From Typha latifolia (taxonomy: Eukaryota > Streptophyta > Magnoliopsida > Poales > Typhaceae): 64,000 bases of DNA. The notes beneath the pieces were generated by a model, which saw only the letters and a list, made by a program, of their open reading frames with translations, ran no database searches and was not told the DNA's origin. Shown here in pieces: positions 1 to 11,454 of the stretch. Both the position numbers and the translations under genes were made by a program. Positions within the stretch are counted from its first letter, which is position 1, and every line of letters begins with the position of its first letter. The DNA is taken from assembly GCA_019914945.1 (NCBI GenBank), contig CM034109.1, positions 4,340,001 through 4,404,000 of the forward strand. Reading direction: 5' to 3'.

Positions 1-659
1 TTAACTAAAAATACCTAAATTATCAAAATACCTCTAAATCACCTCTCACTTCAGCACCTCTTGTTCTCTATACCACCACCACCCCACCCTCACCAAAAAT
101 TATGCGACGCTCGCTCTCCTCGCTCTCCATCATACTCCTCTACCTCTAGTGGGAGGGAGGAAGGAGGAAGGAGGAAGGAGAAAGGAGGTTAGAAGAGTGG
201 ATAGTGGAGAGAGGTGAGAAAGAAGAGGGATTTTTTTCATTATTGTCATTTTTGGGTTAAAGAAGAAGACGAGGGTATTTTGGTCCAAAAAATGCAAGAA
301 AATTGAGGGAAAAACTAATTCTAAAAATTATTTGGGCAGGCAGTTAAGTTAGACGGAAAATTTAATAGTCTTACTTTAGTTGCAAGTATATGGACTTGTT
401 AAACACTTTTTGAATTATAGGAAGGTAAAATAATTTTCGGCAAGTATAGGAGGGTAAAATGTCTTTAACCCATAAACTTTTGATATGCAATGACAGCTTT
501 CGTAAGTGCAATATTTTTGTAATATAGACAAAATCACATGTAATTGAGTTATATAAACTAGATTCAAATCTATGAAGCTTATGGAAGATTGGATTATGTA
601 AAGAAGTAAAGTCATTTGAAGCATATTTTAGATTTAAGCAATAGATTTTAGAACCTTAT
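1..659. other. AT-rich flank without a recognised gene
   Basis: No coding signal is supported here. Visible features are a purine-rich GGA/GGAA tract around 150-200 and AT-rich sequence after 300. The last five bases, cttat (655-659), are the probable left target-site copy of element A; the right copy is ctcat (6548-6552), one mismatch. This stretch is likely the DNA into which A inserted, itself of unknown origin. Confidence 0.6.
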
Positions 660-1193
660 TTTTATGATCCGACCACGTGGGTTAAGTTAGTCAAGTTAGT
701 CTAATTTTCTTATTATCTTTAATTTTAAACTAAAGCGGATAATCTGCATGCACACCCAATCCACTATGAGTCTACACATATATATAAGATTGTTCATAGT
801 ATAATTATGAAGAGTGGAATGATATTGAGTTTACTAATTTTCATTATCTCATCTTTATTTTTAGATCGTCTTTATCTTCATAGCAATATATCATAACCCT
901 AGACCCATTCAAAGTTCTCAAACCCTAGCCACAATCCTCCACCATGAGTCACCCCACTTTACAACTGCCCACCACCATCCTTGGCCGTCCACCGCCCTCT
1001 GACGATCACCACAATATCAAATAATTAACAATCTATCCAAATTCAACCTTCCCTCACTATTTTATTTTTAACTTTCTAGTCCGATCTTGGATTCACGTGA
1101 AACAAAAACCATTAGATCCATAACTCATGTGGCTACACTCATGAAAATCTCATTTTTTTTACTTCCAAATCGGTCCATATCTAGTTCGTAATA
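660..1193 (+). repeat. 5' LTR of element A
   Basis: This matches the 3' LTR at 5992-6547 along its length. Shared landmarks are the early ATCCGACCACGTGGG block, an AAAGCGGATAATCTGCATG block, a TATA-like stretch near 777-785, and a polypyrimidine, CCACC-rich R-U5. It ends in CGTAATA rather than ACA, as the 3' LTR does. The first base is inferred by alignment with D, whose LTR begins TGTTACAATCC; here the terminal TG has mutated to TT. Confidence 0.8.
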
Positions 1194-1194
1194 G

Positions 1195-1208
1195 TGGTAT
1201 TAGAGCCA
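1195..1208 (+). other. Primer-binding site of element A
   Basis: TGGTATTAGAGCC lies one base after the LTR end. It differs by one base from TGGTATCAGAGCC, the complement of the 3' end of plant initiator Met tRNA. Confidence 0.8.
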
Positions 1209-1614
1209 CCGTTACTCAACCGCTGGTTAACATGAGATCGAAGAAAACGAATAAGATTGGAACAATAATGGATGATAAACTCATCTGTTCCTATGGAAGT
1301 TTTTCTAGTGTCACCACAACTACCAGCAATTGTTGGCGATGAAGCACCTACATAGGCGAAGGCATTGGTAGAGTTTGTATATTTGTTGAGAGAATCATCG
1401 AAGGAGAGCTCCGAGAGGATTAAGAAGGTGATCCAAGCCTTGGCAACCATTCTCCTAGCCCAGCACGACCATCCCTTGTCGCCAATGCAATCGGCTACAA
1501 CGAAATCGCCTAAAGGAGTCTACATGTGAGGGAAGTGGAAGGGCGGCCCAAACTGCCTCAACTCCTCCTTTGGCAACGGTGGAGCTTCCTCCACTTATGC
1601 AGACCTTCCTAGCC
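1209..1614 (+). pseudogene. Element A gag, N-terminal part, broken
   Basis: A start codon lies near 1232, followed by a leader related to that of D (the CCCAACAATTGTC-type stretch after an ACTCATCTGTTCCTATGG-like block). Frames are interrupted by stops. The segment ends where B1 inserted after tagcc (1610-1614). Homology to D shows this is the gag N-terminus or leader. No catalytic domain is expected or seen. Confidence 0.55.
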
Positions 1615-3752
1615 TGTAACACCCACAACCCTAAACACATGCATGGCACGAGCCCACATAGCACGTGCGTGGCATCTGACTATTTGGTTAGTTACTAACA
1701 ATCAAATAAACTTATATCAACATCATAAATTTATCCACAACATTAAAACTAAGAATAACATGTCTAACTGTCAATAGTACATGGATAACCCTATTTAGGC
1801 CCCACACAGGCCATAACACATCATCAAGAGCTTTTCACCACCACATATATTATACACAACGGTGGTATATACATAATTATACAAGTATAAAGTCACATAC
1901 TAGAATATAAGACAAGGATGTCCACTAATACATCAAATAAGATAACTCATCTAGTGCATAACACTAACCACACACTACTCTTCACCCACTAGTAAGATTT
2001 CTAACGGAGTATCCTACTCCACTCGTTTACCTGGATTTTTGGAAAGGAGAAAATAAAGAGAGTTATGAGCTAAAGGCTCAATGAATAGACCTTACCCTGA
2101 ATCAGTGAAGCCAATCACAGAGTAAATCATGTACCAGATAATATGAATTAGAAAGAGCATCATGTTATGAATAAGAGTATGAATGTAACCTCAATAATAT
2201 ATAATTGAATTGTAGGTAACATGTCGTAACTGATAAAAGCATATAATCCTCGATAATAAGTAAACAAATCTCTAAGCCATAGTATCATCATAATTCTCTT
2301 TCAAATAAGACACATGATGCATGCCGTCTATGACCATGCTATGATATCAAATGCAACCATATATGATATAAATTGACCATTTAATAATCAGGTATTCAGA
2401 TGAGAATAAAATTATATGTAGTTCTCAACACCTCCGTCATCAATATCATCTCTATATATCATCATCATACTAGACCATTATGCATAGTCAACACCTAGTA
2501 ACCGGTCTCAACATCATGCCCGGAGGCTTAGAGCATACTCTGCCGTCCACAAGGAGTATCTCAAATATAATCATACCCTGCCATCCGCTAAGGGTATCAA
2601 CAAACCATCCAGATTGGGCACCCTTCTAGCTGATAGAAACCTCGTGAGGATAACTCGCCACATATGCCTCGGCGAACGGCATGTGTCCGAATGTCTGCTG
2701 CGCACACAGACTAACGATCTCGGACATAAGGCCAATAGGATCATGACTATGTCAAGCGATCAATCATCCACCAAGCGCGTCTTAACCCTCGCGCCCACTC
2801 GGGTATCCTCACGCTTTCTATCAACTATCATATCAATCACATTTTATGCTTTCCTTCTAAATAACAGATTATATGTATATATCCAATACAATAGCAAGTC
2901 AATGCATAATATGAATTTAGATGGAATAGGAATCAAGAGAAAAACAATGCAATATAGTCTCCGTTCATGCAGTCAACACATGCATACTCATGCTAATCTA
3001 TTACATGCATACTTATGCTACATATCAACTAGACATAAGATTATAATAATATAATCATCTCTCATCATCTCTACTTATCATCATACTCATATCTAAGATC
3101 AGCCTAATTAGATACATGATAGAAATATGCTCGACTATAATCATCTCTAGATAAAGTTATATAATCATACTTGAGGCCAAAACATGCAAGTACATAATAT
3201 ATAATATATCTTAATTTGAGAAAGATGCCTAGGGGATAAGACTACTCACCACCACTTCAAATACCAAACAACCATTTGTTCATGTTGCTACGACAACGAT
3301 CAAGCCTCGATAGATCTGAAATTATTTATAACAAATAATGTCAGTCTTTCTATTCATTAAAATTAACCCAGCTAAAAGATAATTTCTTGTTGTAATCATG
3401 TACTCTTCATTTCTATATTTGTTATGTTATTTATTAACCATAATTATATTATTTAATATTATATTTAAAAAATAATTATTTGCCTATTATTCTCTTTAAT
3501 AATTAAGAAAATAAGAATTAAATTACTACAAATAATTACGTAAAAATATACGTACATAACCCTAATAATTACTATTACCTACCTAGGATTAAAATAGTAC
3601 TTTATATTGCAGGTATTTTGCTAAACATGAAATAATTAAATTTATTTACTATGATATAATTATATTTAATTCATATAAATTAAATATATTAAATTAACTA
3701 AACTAATTGAATAATTAATAACATAAACAAATATAATTAGTAATCAATAATA

Positions 3753-3794
<42 letters not shown>

Positions 3795-4319
3795 CCGGCA
3801 CCTCTTGTAGGGTGCAATCCGAGAGGAGGAAAGAAGGAAAGGAGGAGAAGCAGGAAGAGGAGGAGGAGGAGAAGAAGAAGAAGAAGAAGAAGAAGAAGAA
3901 GAAAAAGAAAAGGAAGTAGAAAGAAAGGAAAGAGGGTTGGGCCACAGGGGAGGGGTACGACCGCTGGTGGCCACTCAGTAGCCGGCCTCTCGCCGATGGC
4001 TCAAACCTCCGGCGTCCCGAGAGGAAACTAACAAAGAGAAAGAGCGAGAGAGAGAGAGAGAGAAGGAGAGAGACAAAGGCTCACCGGTGGATAGAAGGGC
4101 CAACGACGGCTTTTTTCGGCAGCCGGTGACTACTGGTGCACTAGATGGAGAGAGAGAGAGATAGAGAGAGCTGGTCACGCGGCGGCGGCGGAGTGGTCGG
4201 TGGTCGGGTCCCACCTCCACGTATCGTTGCGGCGTGTAGTAGCGTGGCTCGGTGGAGGTGTATGGCACCCCCACCGTCGTGCCTAGTAGTTTTTTTTTTA
4301 TCCTACTTGGGTTACTACA
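1615..4319 (-). mobile_element. Solo LTR B1 (long Ty3-type LTR, 2.7 kb) inside element A
   Basis: It begins TGTAACACCC and ends GGGTTACTACA, flanked by tagcc (1610-1614) and cagcc (4320-4324), one mismatch. Read on the minus strand it has the family-B plan: TGTA(A)CAACCC-like start, CT then CTT microsatellites, a long AT-rich tract, the hairpin block GATACCCTTAGCGGATGGCAG (2600 to 2550), the CACTGAGCC...GCTCATAACTCTC block (near 2050-2100), and a terminal segment with GTGCTATGTGGGC. No primer site or coding domain is present, so it is read as a solo LTR. The start motif and the block around TCACTGAGC resemble long LTRs of Tekay/Del-type chromoviruses (inference). Confidence 0.82.
3757..4075. 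repeat. Microsatellites in LTR B1: (AT)n, (GAA)n, (GA)n
   Basis: A dinucleotide AT run lies at about 3760-3790, GGA/GAA-rich sequence with an (AGA)n run at about 3855-3915, and a GA run near 4042-4065. The same order, AT-rich then GAA then GA on the plus strand, occurs in B3 and in mirror image in B4 and B5. It is therefore a structural part of family-B LTRs. Ser- and Phe-rich reading frames here come from the repeats. Confidence 0.9.
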
Positions 4320-4324
4320 CAGCC

Positions 4325-5960
4325 ATAGCTACAACTAGAGCAGCCGCTAGCGGAAAGGTCGACAGCAACTTCCCAAGCCGTAGTGGAAGCTAGGGATTGA
4401 AGCCCTACTTTTGTACAAACAGTGATCCAAGCTACCTCGGGCCAACCACTATATTTGATCCATTCCATAGGACCTCGCACCTAGATCATGGTTGTTGCTC
4501 ATGCCAGCATCGATCGAAAGACCACTATCAATGGCCATTATTGCTATAGCAAACCCATGGTTGGTGGCCGAGGGTCTGACACATCTAGGACCACCGACAG
4601 CCATGACTTGCTTCCTTGGCTGATTACCAACCAATGGTGGCCACCACAGTTGCCAGCGACTATCTAGTGGCCAAACCTAGTAGCTACCACCACGAGAAGC
4701 TATCCTTTCGGTAGGGTGGCTTCAGCAAGGCTCACTACCTGTAACCCTGCTATAGTTGTATAGTTGGCGTTGGGCCCTATCTGTTGTCATTAGGGGCCTG
4801 TGGGCCCATTGGTGATGTGCTTTATCCGTTGCTACATTAGATCTAGCTTGAAGTCAATTTTGGCCTTCCACCACCGCTCATTGTCGCTTTGCCACCATGA
4901 GGACCTAATGGATGGCAACTGCTACCAACTGCCATCGAGGCTACAATGGCCTGTGGCAGCACCCCTAGGCCAAAATCTAATTTTAGCCCTAGTGTTAAGG
5001 TTAGGGCAATTGCATGGAGGAGATGAAGTGCGTGAATTTCAAGATAGGGTAAATTTTCACGAACCGGTTCAACCATCTCATGCAAATCCATATTGGACTC
5101 ATGAGCATGACCTTGAGCCTGAGTATGTGCGTAAGGGTGACTGGTGGAATGACCCAGTAGGTCTGTATTAGCTGACAGCATCAACCACGAGGTCATTTGG
5201 CCTGCGAGGACAGGCCACATTTTGGGATCTAAGGTCGAATCACCAAGCTCGATTTCCCAAAACTTTTAGGAGGAGACCAACTAGATTAAACCTACCTAGC
5301 GAGATAGTTTTTTACATACTATGGCACACCCGACTACCAGAAGGTCTTGCTCACATCATTTTACCTATAGGCCATGGTGATCAAGTGGTACAAGTTGGCA
5401 AAGTGGACTCAACCATTCGAGTCTTGGCAAGACTTCGCTGATGTGATTTGTGCTCAATTTGGCCCAACCCACTTGTTGACTAAGCTGACTTAGTCAACAA
5501 CAATTTGAGCTTATCGAGAGGAGTTAAACAAATTTGCAATCGGGTCACCAATTGGTTGAACTCGGCCATAAAGTAGCTCAGGGCTGACATTTAGGTAGAG
5601 ATCAAGGCCGCAAGGCCCCCTACATCTGAGGAGGCCTTCTCATTAGTAGTTCTAATGGAGTTGGAGTTGGATTAGTTGAACCAAATTCGCAAGGAGGAGA
5701 GAAGGAAGATGACCCAAGCTCACAAGTGACTAGTGACCGCATAAATGGCTTAGTCCAACCGCGAGCAGATCTCGTGTCACTTTGTACCTAATGACTTGAA
5801 GGAGTGTATAAAGAAAGAATTGTGTTTCATTGTGATAACCATTTTACCCCCGATCATAAAGGTGAGCTAGCCTATGTGATGGGCTCGAAGAGGATGAACC
5901 TGAATCCACTAATTTGTACGATCAACTATATGAGTACAAGGACATGAAGTACTAGTCATC
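4325..5960 (+). pseudogene. Element A gag, main part, broken
   Basis: Joining this to 1209-1614 gives the gag of A. Around 5230-5300 it matches the LDFPKLLGGD-type gag entry motif. Around 5380-5470 it reads IKWYKLAKWTQ...W..FADVICAQFGPT, the usual W-F-FG pattern of Ty3 gag core. Near 5825 a C-F-H-C-x3-F-T-P-D-H-K-type degenerate zinc knuckle is seen, ending in YEYKD then a stop just before the polypurine tract, as in D. Many stops and frameshifts show it is dead. No pol follows, so this is the whole coding capacity. Confidence 0.7.
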
Positions 5961-5991
5961 TTGAGGACAAGGTGTTGTAAGTGTGGTGGAT

Positions 5992-6547
5992 TTTTATAAT
6001 CCAATCACGTGGGTCGAGTCAGTCGAGTTCAGTCGAGTTAGTCTAATTTGTTTATTATCTATAGTTTTAAATTAAAGCGGATAATCTGCATGTGGACCCA
6101 ATCCACTATTATTCTACTCCTATATATAGGAGTGATCCTGAAATAATTATCAAGAGTAGAATGATATTTACTTTAGCTATTTTTATTATCTCAACATCTT
6201 TTATCATAACCTATTAGGTCATTATTATCTTTGTATGAGTATATCGTAATCTTATATCCATTCAAAGCTCCTAAACCCTAGCCATCATCCTCCATCATGA
6301 GCCACCCTACTTTATGACTATTCCCCACCACTTTTGTCAATCTGCCACCCTCCAAGATTGCCGCAACATTAGAAAATTACCAATCTGTCTAGATTTGATA
6401 TTTTCTCACAATTTTATTTTTAACTTTTTATCCTAACCTCAGATTCATGTGAAATAAAATCCATTACATCTATAACTTGTGAAGCTACAACCCATAAAAT
6501 GTCATAATTTTTATACCTCCATATCTATCAAAATCTTGTTCGTAATA
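5992..6547 (+). repeat. 3' LTR of element A
   Basis: Partner of 660-1193. It follows the purine-rich tract AGTGTGGTGGA and ends CGTAATA. A clear TATA-like sequence, TATATATAGG, begins at 6121 inside it. The two LTRs have many substitutions and small indels between them, so the insertion is old. Confidence 0.8.
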
Positions 6548-7260
6548 CTCATCTCGATGAGATCAATAGCATTTGCATAGCTAGAATGATACACTTAAAA
6601 AATTTTGAGTAGCGTCAGGATGATGCTTAAAGACATCTGAATGCCACAAGCAGGATAACAAAGAAAAGATTAGAACTTAATTCAAACTTCAAATTTCCTC
6701 TTTGATGATTTGTCCTCGTACGAAATAGAAATATTTTTTAGCTCTACTTAAGGAACTTAAATATAGAGGGTGAGACATCCATCTATAAGGTATAACTCAA
6801 AGAATTTTTAGTCACATCTTAGAAGAGTTCTTTGGTTCCTACACGGAGTAAAATTCCTATCTAACTAGAGAAAAGCTTCATCATATGTCTAATTGCTTGA
6901 GCTACAATTGAGGACAATCCAAATTCATTAAAGGAGTTGAAATATTCATCAGCATCTACCATCACAATCGCATCAGCATCTAGCGTATTAGGTTGATCCA
7001 TCACTCAGGTACTTACCAAAGAGAGGCTCTAATTTACAAGGGTGGTTAATCATAAGGTTTCTATTCAAGAGGTTATTGAAATACTATTCCCTCTAAATCC
7101 TTGCTAGAGATAGTAAATCTACTTCCATTTTTTGTCAAAAATTGACAAAGAAGACTAACCATGCAAACTCCAACTATCTCAGATAAGAAAAGGAAGTAAA
7201 ATTTTGAGGTAAAAACCAATGAATTCCTGAGGAGTGTATGTCTCAATCTAGCAATTCCAT
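6548..7260. other. Unassigned sequence between elements A and K
   Basis: No intact reading frame is present. The stretch is moderately AT-rich. On the minus strand short readable pieces occur, for example MDQPNTLDADAIVMVDADEY near 6990-6930, but I do not recognise a family. It may be a displaced 3' part of the copia element N further right, separated from it by K and the B fragment. That is inference from position only. Confidence 0.4.
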
Positions 7261-7335
7261 TGATACATTTAGTTATGATCTTTTCTTACTATATTAGTTA
7301 TTTATTTTTATTAAAATAAAATTCATGTAGATCGT

Positions 7336-7500
7336 GTTTGAACGCAGGAGGAGTCATGTTCGAACACCCTTGCGAACGCCTCCATTAGGTTTGCAAATAT
7401 AGAGGACGCGAAATGTGCATTTGAATGCCTGCATCGCGTTCGCACATACAGAGGACGCCTTTTGTGTGTTCGAACGTGATTGGGCGCGTTCAAATGCAAT
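7336..7500 (+). promoter_or_regulatory. U3 palindrome cluster (module alpha) in the LTR of K
   Basis: Repeated variants of GCGTTCGAACGC and of TTTGCAAATAGAGGACG, 60-225 bp upstream of the TATA box. Position in U3, palindromy and recurrence in unrelated LTRs suggest a bound regulatory site. The binding protein is unknown. Confidence 0.6.
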
Positions 7501-7560
7501 CGACGGGAATCCTCTAGAATTAGGGTTACTTATTATTATTAGGACTTGTTGTCTAGCATC

Positions 7561-7570
7561 TATAAATATG
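7561..7570 (+). promoter_or_regulatory. TATA box of LTR K
   Basis: TATAAATATG, followed by a block (GTAGATGGCAGCC) that is conserved in E and in F1-type LTRs. Confidence 0.75.
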
Positions 7571-8027
7571 TAGATGGCAGCCAAATTCATTATGCAATTT
7601 GAATATTGATTTCTTGCCACTCTATCTTCTATCTACCCTTATCTCCCTCCTCTCTCTTCAACCACTCCTTCCCCTTCGTCTTTATCCCTAAAACAACATC
7701 ACCCTTCCACCCTCACCTCCATTATCATTCATAACCCTAACTTCCACTCCACCCGTTACCACCACCATCATCTGCAATATAACATGTTTTAGTCCTAGTT
7801 ATAGTTTGAATCTGCAAAGGAATAAATACAAAAAATGTAGACCAGGGAGTTACGGATCGATCCCACCTAGTTTCGTAATTTTCTGACTACGGGAGAATAT
7901 TTGGTAAATATTTTACCTTGATTGTGCGGACTGCTTCCTACAATAAATTTAGATCTCAAAGGAATTGTTCTGTAACCTATCATTGGTATCAAAGCCTATT
8001 AGTTTGGTATCATAAAACCCATCAATT

Positions 8028-8040
8028 TGGTATCAGAGCC
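8028..8040 (+). other. Primer-binding site of element K
   Basis: TGGTATCAGAGCC, a perfect initiator Met tRNA complement, three bases after the LTR end. Confidence 0.88.
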
Positions 8041-8063
8041 AAGAAAACCACAGACCTCCTTTA

Positions 8064-9062
8064 ATGGTGGAAATAAGGAAGATGACATCAACAATGAGAC
8101 CGATAGAGAGCACACCGACAAGGGAAAACTCAACTCACGATAACCCTAACCGTAAGGCCGATTCCCTTAAAGCGACCATGGCATGACCGAGTCAACCAAT
8201 GTCCATGGGTGTGAACATAGGCTTGGCTGATGAACTTAGGGGCATGCTCCAAACATTGCTGTATAGAGTTGACGCAATGCAAAAGGATCACAATGATTTA
8301 AAGGAATATGTCATGAACTAATCGACTTCGTCATCTTCTCGTTGAAGATCGGTGCCTCAAGAAGGACCAGCGGTGGGACCATACCGAACCGATACCCCAC
8401 AAGTCCAGGTGTGACATGTTAGTGTCAATGATCCCCTCTTACCTATGCCTACACATCATCCCCCAACTCTGATATAAAACCAAAGATCGGTGGTGGTGGA
8501 ACCCGAGTGACGTGCGTCACCGGTGTGTTTCGTCGATGAGGAGGATTGGCACTTTGAGGATGAGGTTTAGACCTGAACCAAGGATTTAGAGAAGGAGATC
8601 AACATGCACAAAGGTTTAGACCTGAACCAAGGATCTTTCGTGAACCCGACAATGCTATTCGGGGGAGAACAGCACGCTTGGACTTTCCAAAATTCTAAGG
8701 TGGTGATCCAACGGATTTGGTGTTTCAAGTTGAACAATATTTTGATCGTTAAGGGACAGCGGAGGACACAAAAGTCCAGATGACAAGCTTTCACCTCCAA
8801 GGAATGGCATCGCATTGGTATATATCGATTATTCATAGTAGAGGATTTTCCGGTTAGGCTGACTTTTGTAGGATGATTACACGCAGATTTGGGATAGTGG
8901 CATATGAAGATTTTGCTGCCACATTAAGCAAGATGGTTCAGAGGATGACCGTTCTGGAGTACCAAACTAAATTTGAAAGAGTTAGTAGTCGTTGTGAACC
9001 ACCTTGGCCCGAACAGACATTGATGAACACATTTATTTCAAGGCCTCGAGATGAGATACAGG
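8064..9062 (+). pseudogene. Gag of element K, truncated
   Basis: A start codon at 8064 (MVEIRKMTST) is shared with E. The gag core near 8725-9060 reads VEQYFD...FHLQGMASHWY...F..MITRRFG, then the conserved KMVQRMTVLEYQTKFERVS stretch and TFISRPRDEIQ. It breaks off at 9062 inside the helix before the usual RP/CP-T motif. There are stops and frameshifts earlier. Gag would form the particle; no zinc knuckle remains. Confidence 0.75.
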
Positions 9063-9237
9063 TTTGGTGATGGATTATGTGATCATGGATAGGTTAGCAG
9101 GTTTTATTTGATGATGTCATGATTATATGTGTATAGGAGAGTATCTGTGTATGACGAGACCCGCCCGACCTGTCACGTGCGCCGTGCTGTGTGGGCACAT
9201 GGGCGTGCATGTGCCCGTGCCGGGCGGGGGCGTTACA
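9063..9237 (+). repeat. 3'-terminal fragment of a family-B LTR
   Basis: This matches the last about 175 bp of B4 and B5: the TTTGGTGATGGATTATGTG stretch, a GATGATGTCAT block, a GGAGAGTATCTG block, the GC-rich end and GGGGGCGTTACA. It is fused directly to the gag of K on its left. The right side continues with ataac (9238-9242), a possible target copy whose left partner was lost in a deletion. Confidence 0.82.
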
Positions 9238-9955
9238 ATAACAATATGCATATGCAAGTTGAGCATAGACAACATGAAACAATCTTCTTAAATAAACTTT
9301 CCTATTTAAACAATGATGCAACACAGTAGTTAAACCGACTTAGTATATAATTATGCACTTTTCGACTTATTCTTTAGAACTTGATAGGAATTTTTTCTTG
9401 TATTTTTTTTGTTTCACTGAAACCATATAGGTGCAATGATGGCTTTCACTCATGAGTAGGTAGCCCTTTTCTTATAGTACATATCAAATAATGTGCAAAT
9501 AAATATTCACATATATCACCCTTTTTTTTGAAAAATTTTCAAGCAATGTACTGAGTCAAATTGGACTCTAAACAAGATGGCTTTCACACTAACTCATTGT
9601 GCAAATCAAGGTCAATAGTGAGCTGTCTAGGAAAATATTTCATGATGTCATGCTTACTCAAGAATATACACATATTATGAGTGTATTAAATTTAATTTAA
9701 TTATTATAGAAGTCGAGAGAGTGAATAAATCAGAAATAACACAATATACTACAAGATGACAAAATTGACTATAATAACTCATAATCAAGGAAAAGTCATA
9801 TTTATATGTCAAGAATATATTTTTGAATCTAGAAGTGCATCATTTTTTTAAAAGAAACTCTCGACAAATCTAGAACTAAAACCAAAAAAAATTTCAGAGT
9901 AAAAAAACAACCTAAAAAAATGAAAAAAAATAAAAACACACAATCCCTAAAGAAA
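9238..9955 (-). other. 3' non-coding region of element N
   Basis: AT-rich sequence downstream of RNase H on the minus strand, with A/T runs such as the stretch near 9880-9935. No reading frame is supported. Sireviruses usually have either a long untranslated tail or an env-like frame here; none is visible. Confidence 0.5.
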
Positions 9956-10507
9956 TTAGTCCAAAGCACAAATCCCTAAATAAGTACGAAGATACTTAAA
10001 TCTCTGTACATCCAAAGGTTTTGTAAACAAATCTCTCAATTGTTTCTCCGTCTCAACATGTTCCAGTGCTATTACTTTGTCTTCAACTAACTCCCGTATA
10101 AAATGATGTCGGATATCAATGTGTTTTGTACGCGAGTGTTGAACATGATTTTTCAATATATTAATAGCACACATATTGTCACAATAAAGCACCAAAGTAT
10201 CTTGTTCAATGTCATAATCCTTGACCATCTGTTTCATCCACAATAACTAAGAACAACAACTGCCCGTTGTAATGTACTCGGCCTTTGTAGTCGATAAAGA
10301 TATAGAGTTATGTTTCTTATTGTGCCAAGCTACCAAATTATTTCTAACATAAAAACAACCACTTGAGGTACTTTTTCTATCATCACATGAATCTGCCCAA
10401 TCAGAATCTGTGTATCCCGATATGATAGCACCCGAGTCATAAGTAAACCAGATACCCAAATCAACTATGCCACTGACATATTTTTTGATACGTTTCACGG
10501 CAAACAA
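9956..10507 (-). pseudogene. Copia RNase H of element N, two frames
   Basis: Read in two adjacent frames: 10507 to 10247 contains YTDSDWADSCDDRKSTSS and SLSTTKAEYI; 10243 to 9956 contains LYCDNMCAINILKN, SRTKHIDIRHHFIREL and the DLFTKPL end motif. The Asp-Glu-Asp metal ligands of the family (DSDWA, AEY, CDN) are all present. The protein degrades the RNA strand during reverse transcription. A stop separates the frames, so it is inactive as it stands. Confidence 0.85.
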
Positions 10508-10621
10508 ATGTGTCTCCTTAGGTTCAGACTAAAACCTAGCACACACACCCACGCTAAATGCAATGTCTGGTCTACTAGAAGTTAAGTACAAAAAGTTACC
10601 AATCATACTCCTATATAGTAT

Positions 10622-11454
10622 CTAATCAACACTTTTTCCCGAAATATCCTTTTCTAGTTTTGTAGTTGTACTCATAGGAGTTCTAGCATGTTTTGCATTT
10701 TCTAACCCGAATTTAGTCACTAGATCGTTAGCACACTTAGTTTGAGCGATAAAAATCCATCTCTCTAATTGAGTAATTTGAAGTCCTAAAAAGAACTTCA
10801 ACTCACCCACCATGCCCATCTCAAAATGACTGTGCATGAGATCTAAAAACTCCTTAGCCAAAGATTGACTCGTTGCCCCGAAGACAATGTCATCCATATA
10901 TATTTGTGCCCCAACTAAACTCTTGTTCTCACGTCTAATGAACAATGTCTTGTCTACTCCTCAAGTGAACCCCGCATTCACTAAAAAGTAGTCAACTTCT
11001 CATACGAAGCTCTTAGAGCTTGTTTTAGCCTGTAGAGGGCCTTTTTCAATTTAAACACATGAGAAGAAAATTTATGATCTTCGAAACCCTTAGGTTGTTC
11101 CACATATATATCTTCATTCCTAATACCATTCAAGAAAGCACTTTTAACATTCATTTGAAGCAATTTAAATTTTAAATGACAAGCAATGGCAAGCAGTATA
11201 TGAATAGACTCTAATCTAGCAACAGGAGCAAATGTCTCATCAAAATCTATACCCTCAATCTGAGTGTAGCCCTGTGCTACTAGTCTGGCTTTTTTTCGAA
11301 CTATATTGCTATGTTCATCACTTTTATTCTTATATATCCATTTTGTTCCAATTACGTTCACATTTTTAGGTCTAGGAACTAAATACCAAACATCATTCCT
11401 AGAAAATTGCTCTAGTTCCTCATGTATAGCATTGACCCAAGAATCATCTAACAA
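10622..11454 (-). pseudogene. Copia reverse transcriptase of element N
   Basis: Two frames. 11454 to 10981 has WVNAIHEELEQFSRNDVW, VIGTKWIYKNK, KKARLVAQGYTQ, FDETFAPVARLESI, then QMNVKSAFLNG. In the last motif the catalytic Asp (usually DVKSAFLNG) is Asn. 10945 to 10622 has QIYMDDIVFGAT, the YxDD box, and FEMGMVGELKFFLGLQ. A stop or frameshift lies between them. The Asp to Asn change in motif A alone would abolish activity in this family. Confidence 0.88.

Larger units (their letters stand above)
660..6547 (+). mobile_element. Element A: gag-only Ty3-like LTR retrotransposon, interrupted
   Basis: The element has two similar LTRs (660-1193 and 5992-6547), a Met-tRNA primer-binding site after the first LTR and a purine-rich tract before the second. 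Solo LTR B1 interrupts it at 1615-4319. Without B1 the internal region is about 2.1 kb and shows only degenerate gag. No protease, RT, RNase H or integrase is seen, so it would have depended on enzymes from another element. It is a relative of D (49433-52832): the leader, gag tail and R-U5 correspond. LTR edges were set by comparison with D; the candidate duplication cttat/ctcat has one mismatch. Confidence 0.82.
7261..8024 (+). repeat. 5' LTR of element K
   Basis: Begins TGATAC and ends CCCATCA. Order: AT-rich start, cluster of TTCGAACG-like palindromes, TATA box at 7561, a GGCAGCC block, CT-rich leader, then PBS-like copies near the 3' end (TTGGTATCAAAGCC and TTTGGTATCATAAAACC) before the real primer site. 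The TATA-to-end part matches E; the part before TATA does not. Confidence 0.82.
7261..9062 (+). mobile_element. Element K: 5' LTR plus gag of a Ty3 element, 3' part lost
   Basis: It starts TGATACATTTAG at 7261, the same start as the F1 LTR, and has LTR 7261-8024, a primer-binding site and gag up to 9062. There it stops abruptly against a fragment of a family-B LTR. Protease to integrase and the 3' LTR are absent. R-U5 and gag are close to those of E (38671 onward), but the U3 is of the TTCGAACG-cluster type, unlike E. Confidence 0.8.

Noticed and set aside
2614..3054. 146-residue open frame on the plus strand
   Set aside because: Lies in the hairpin and AT-rich part of solo LTR B1; related sequence in other B copies (44885-45106 region) is open only in short pieces on the other strand.
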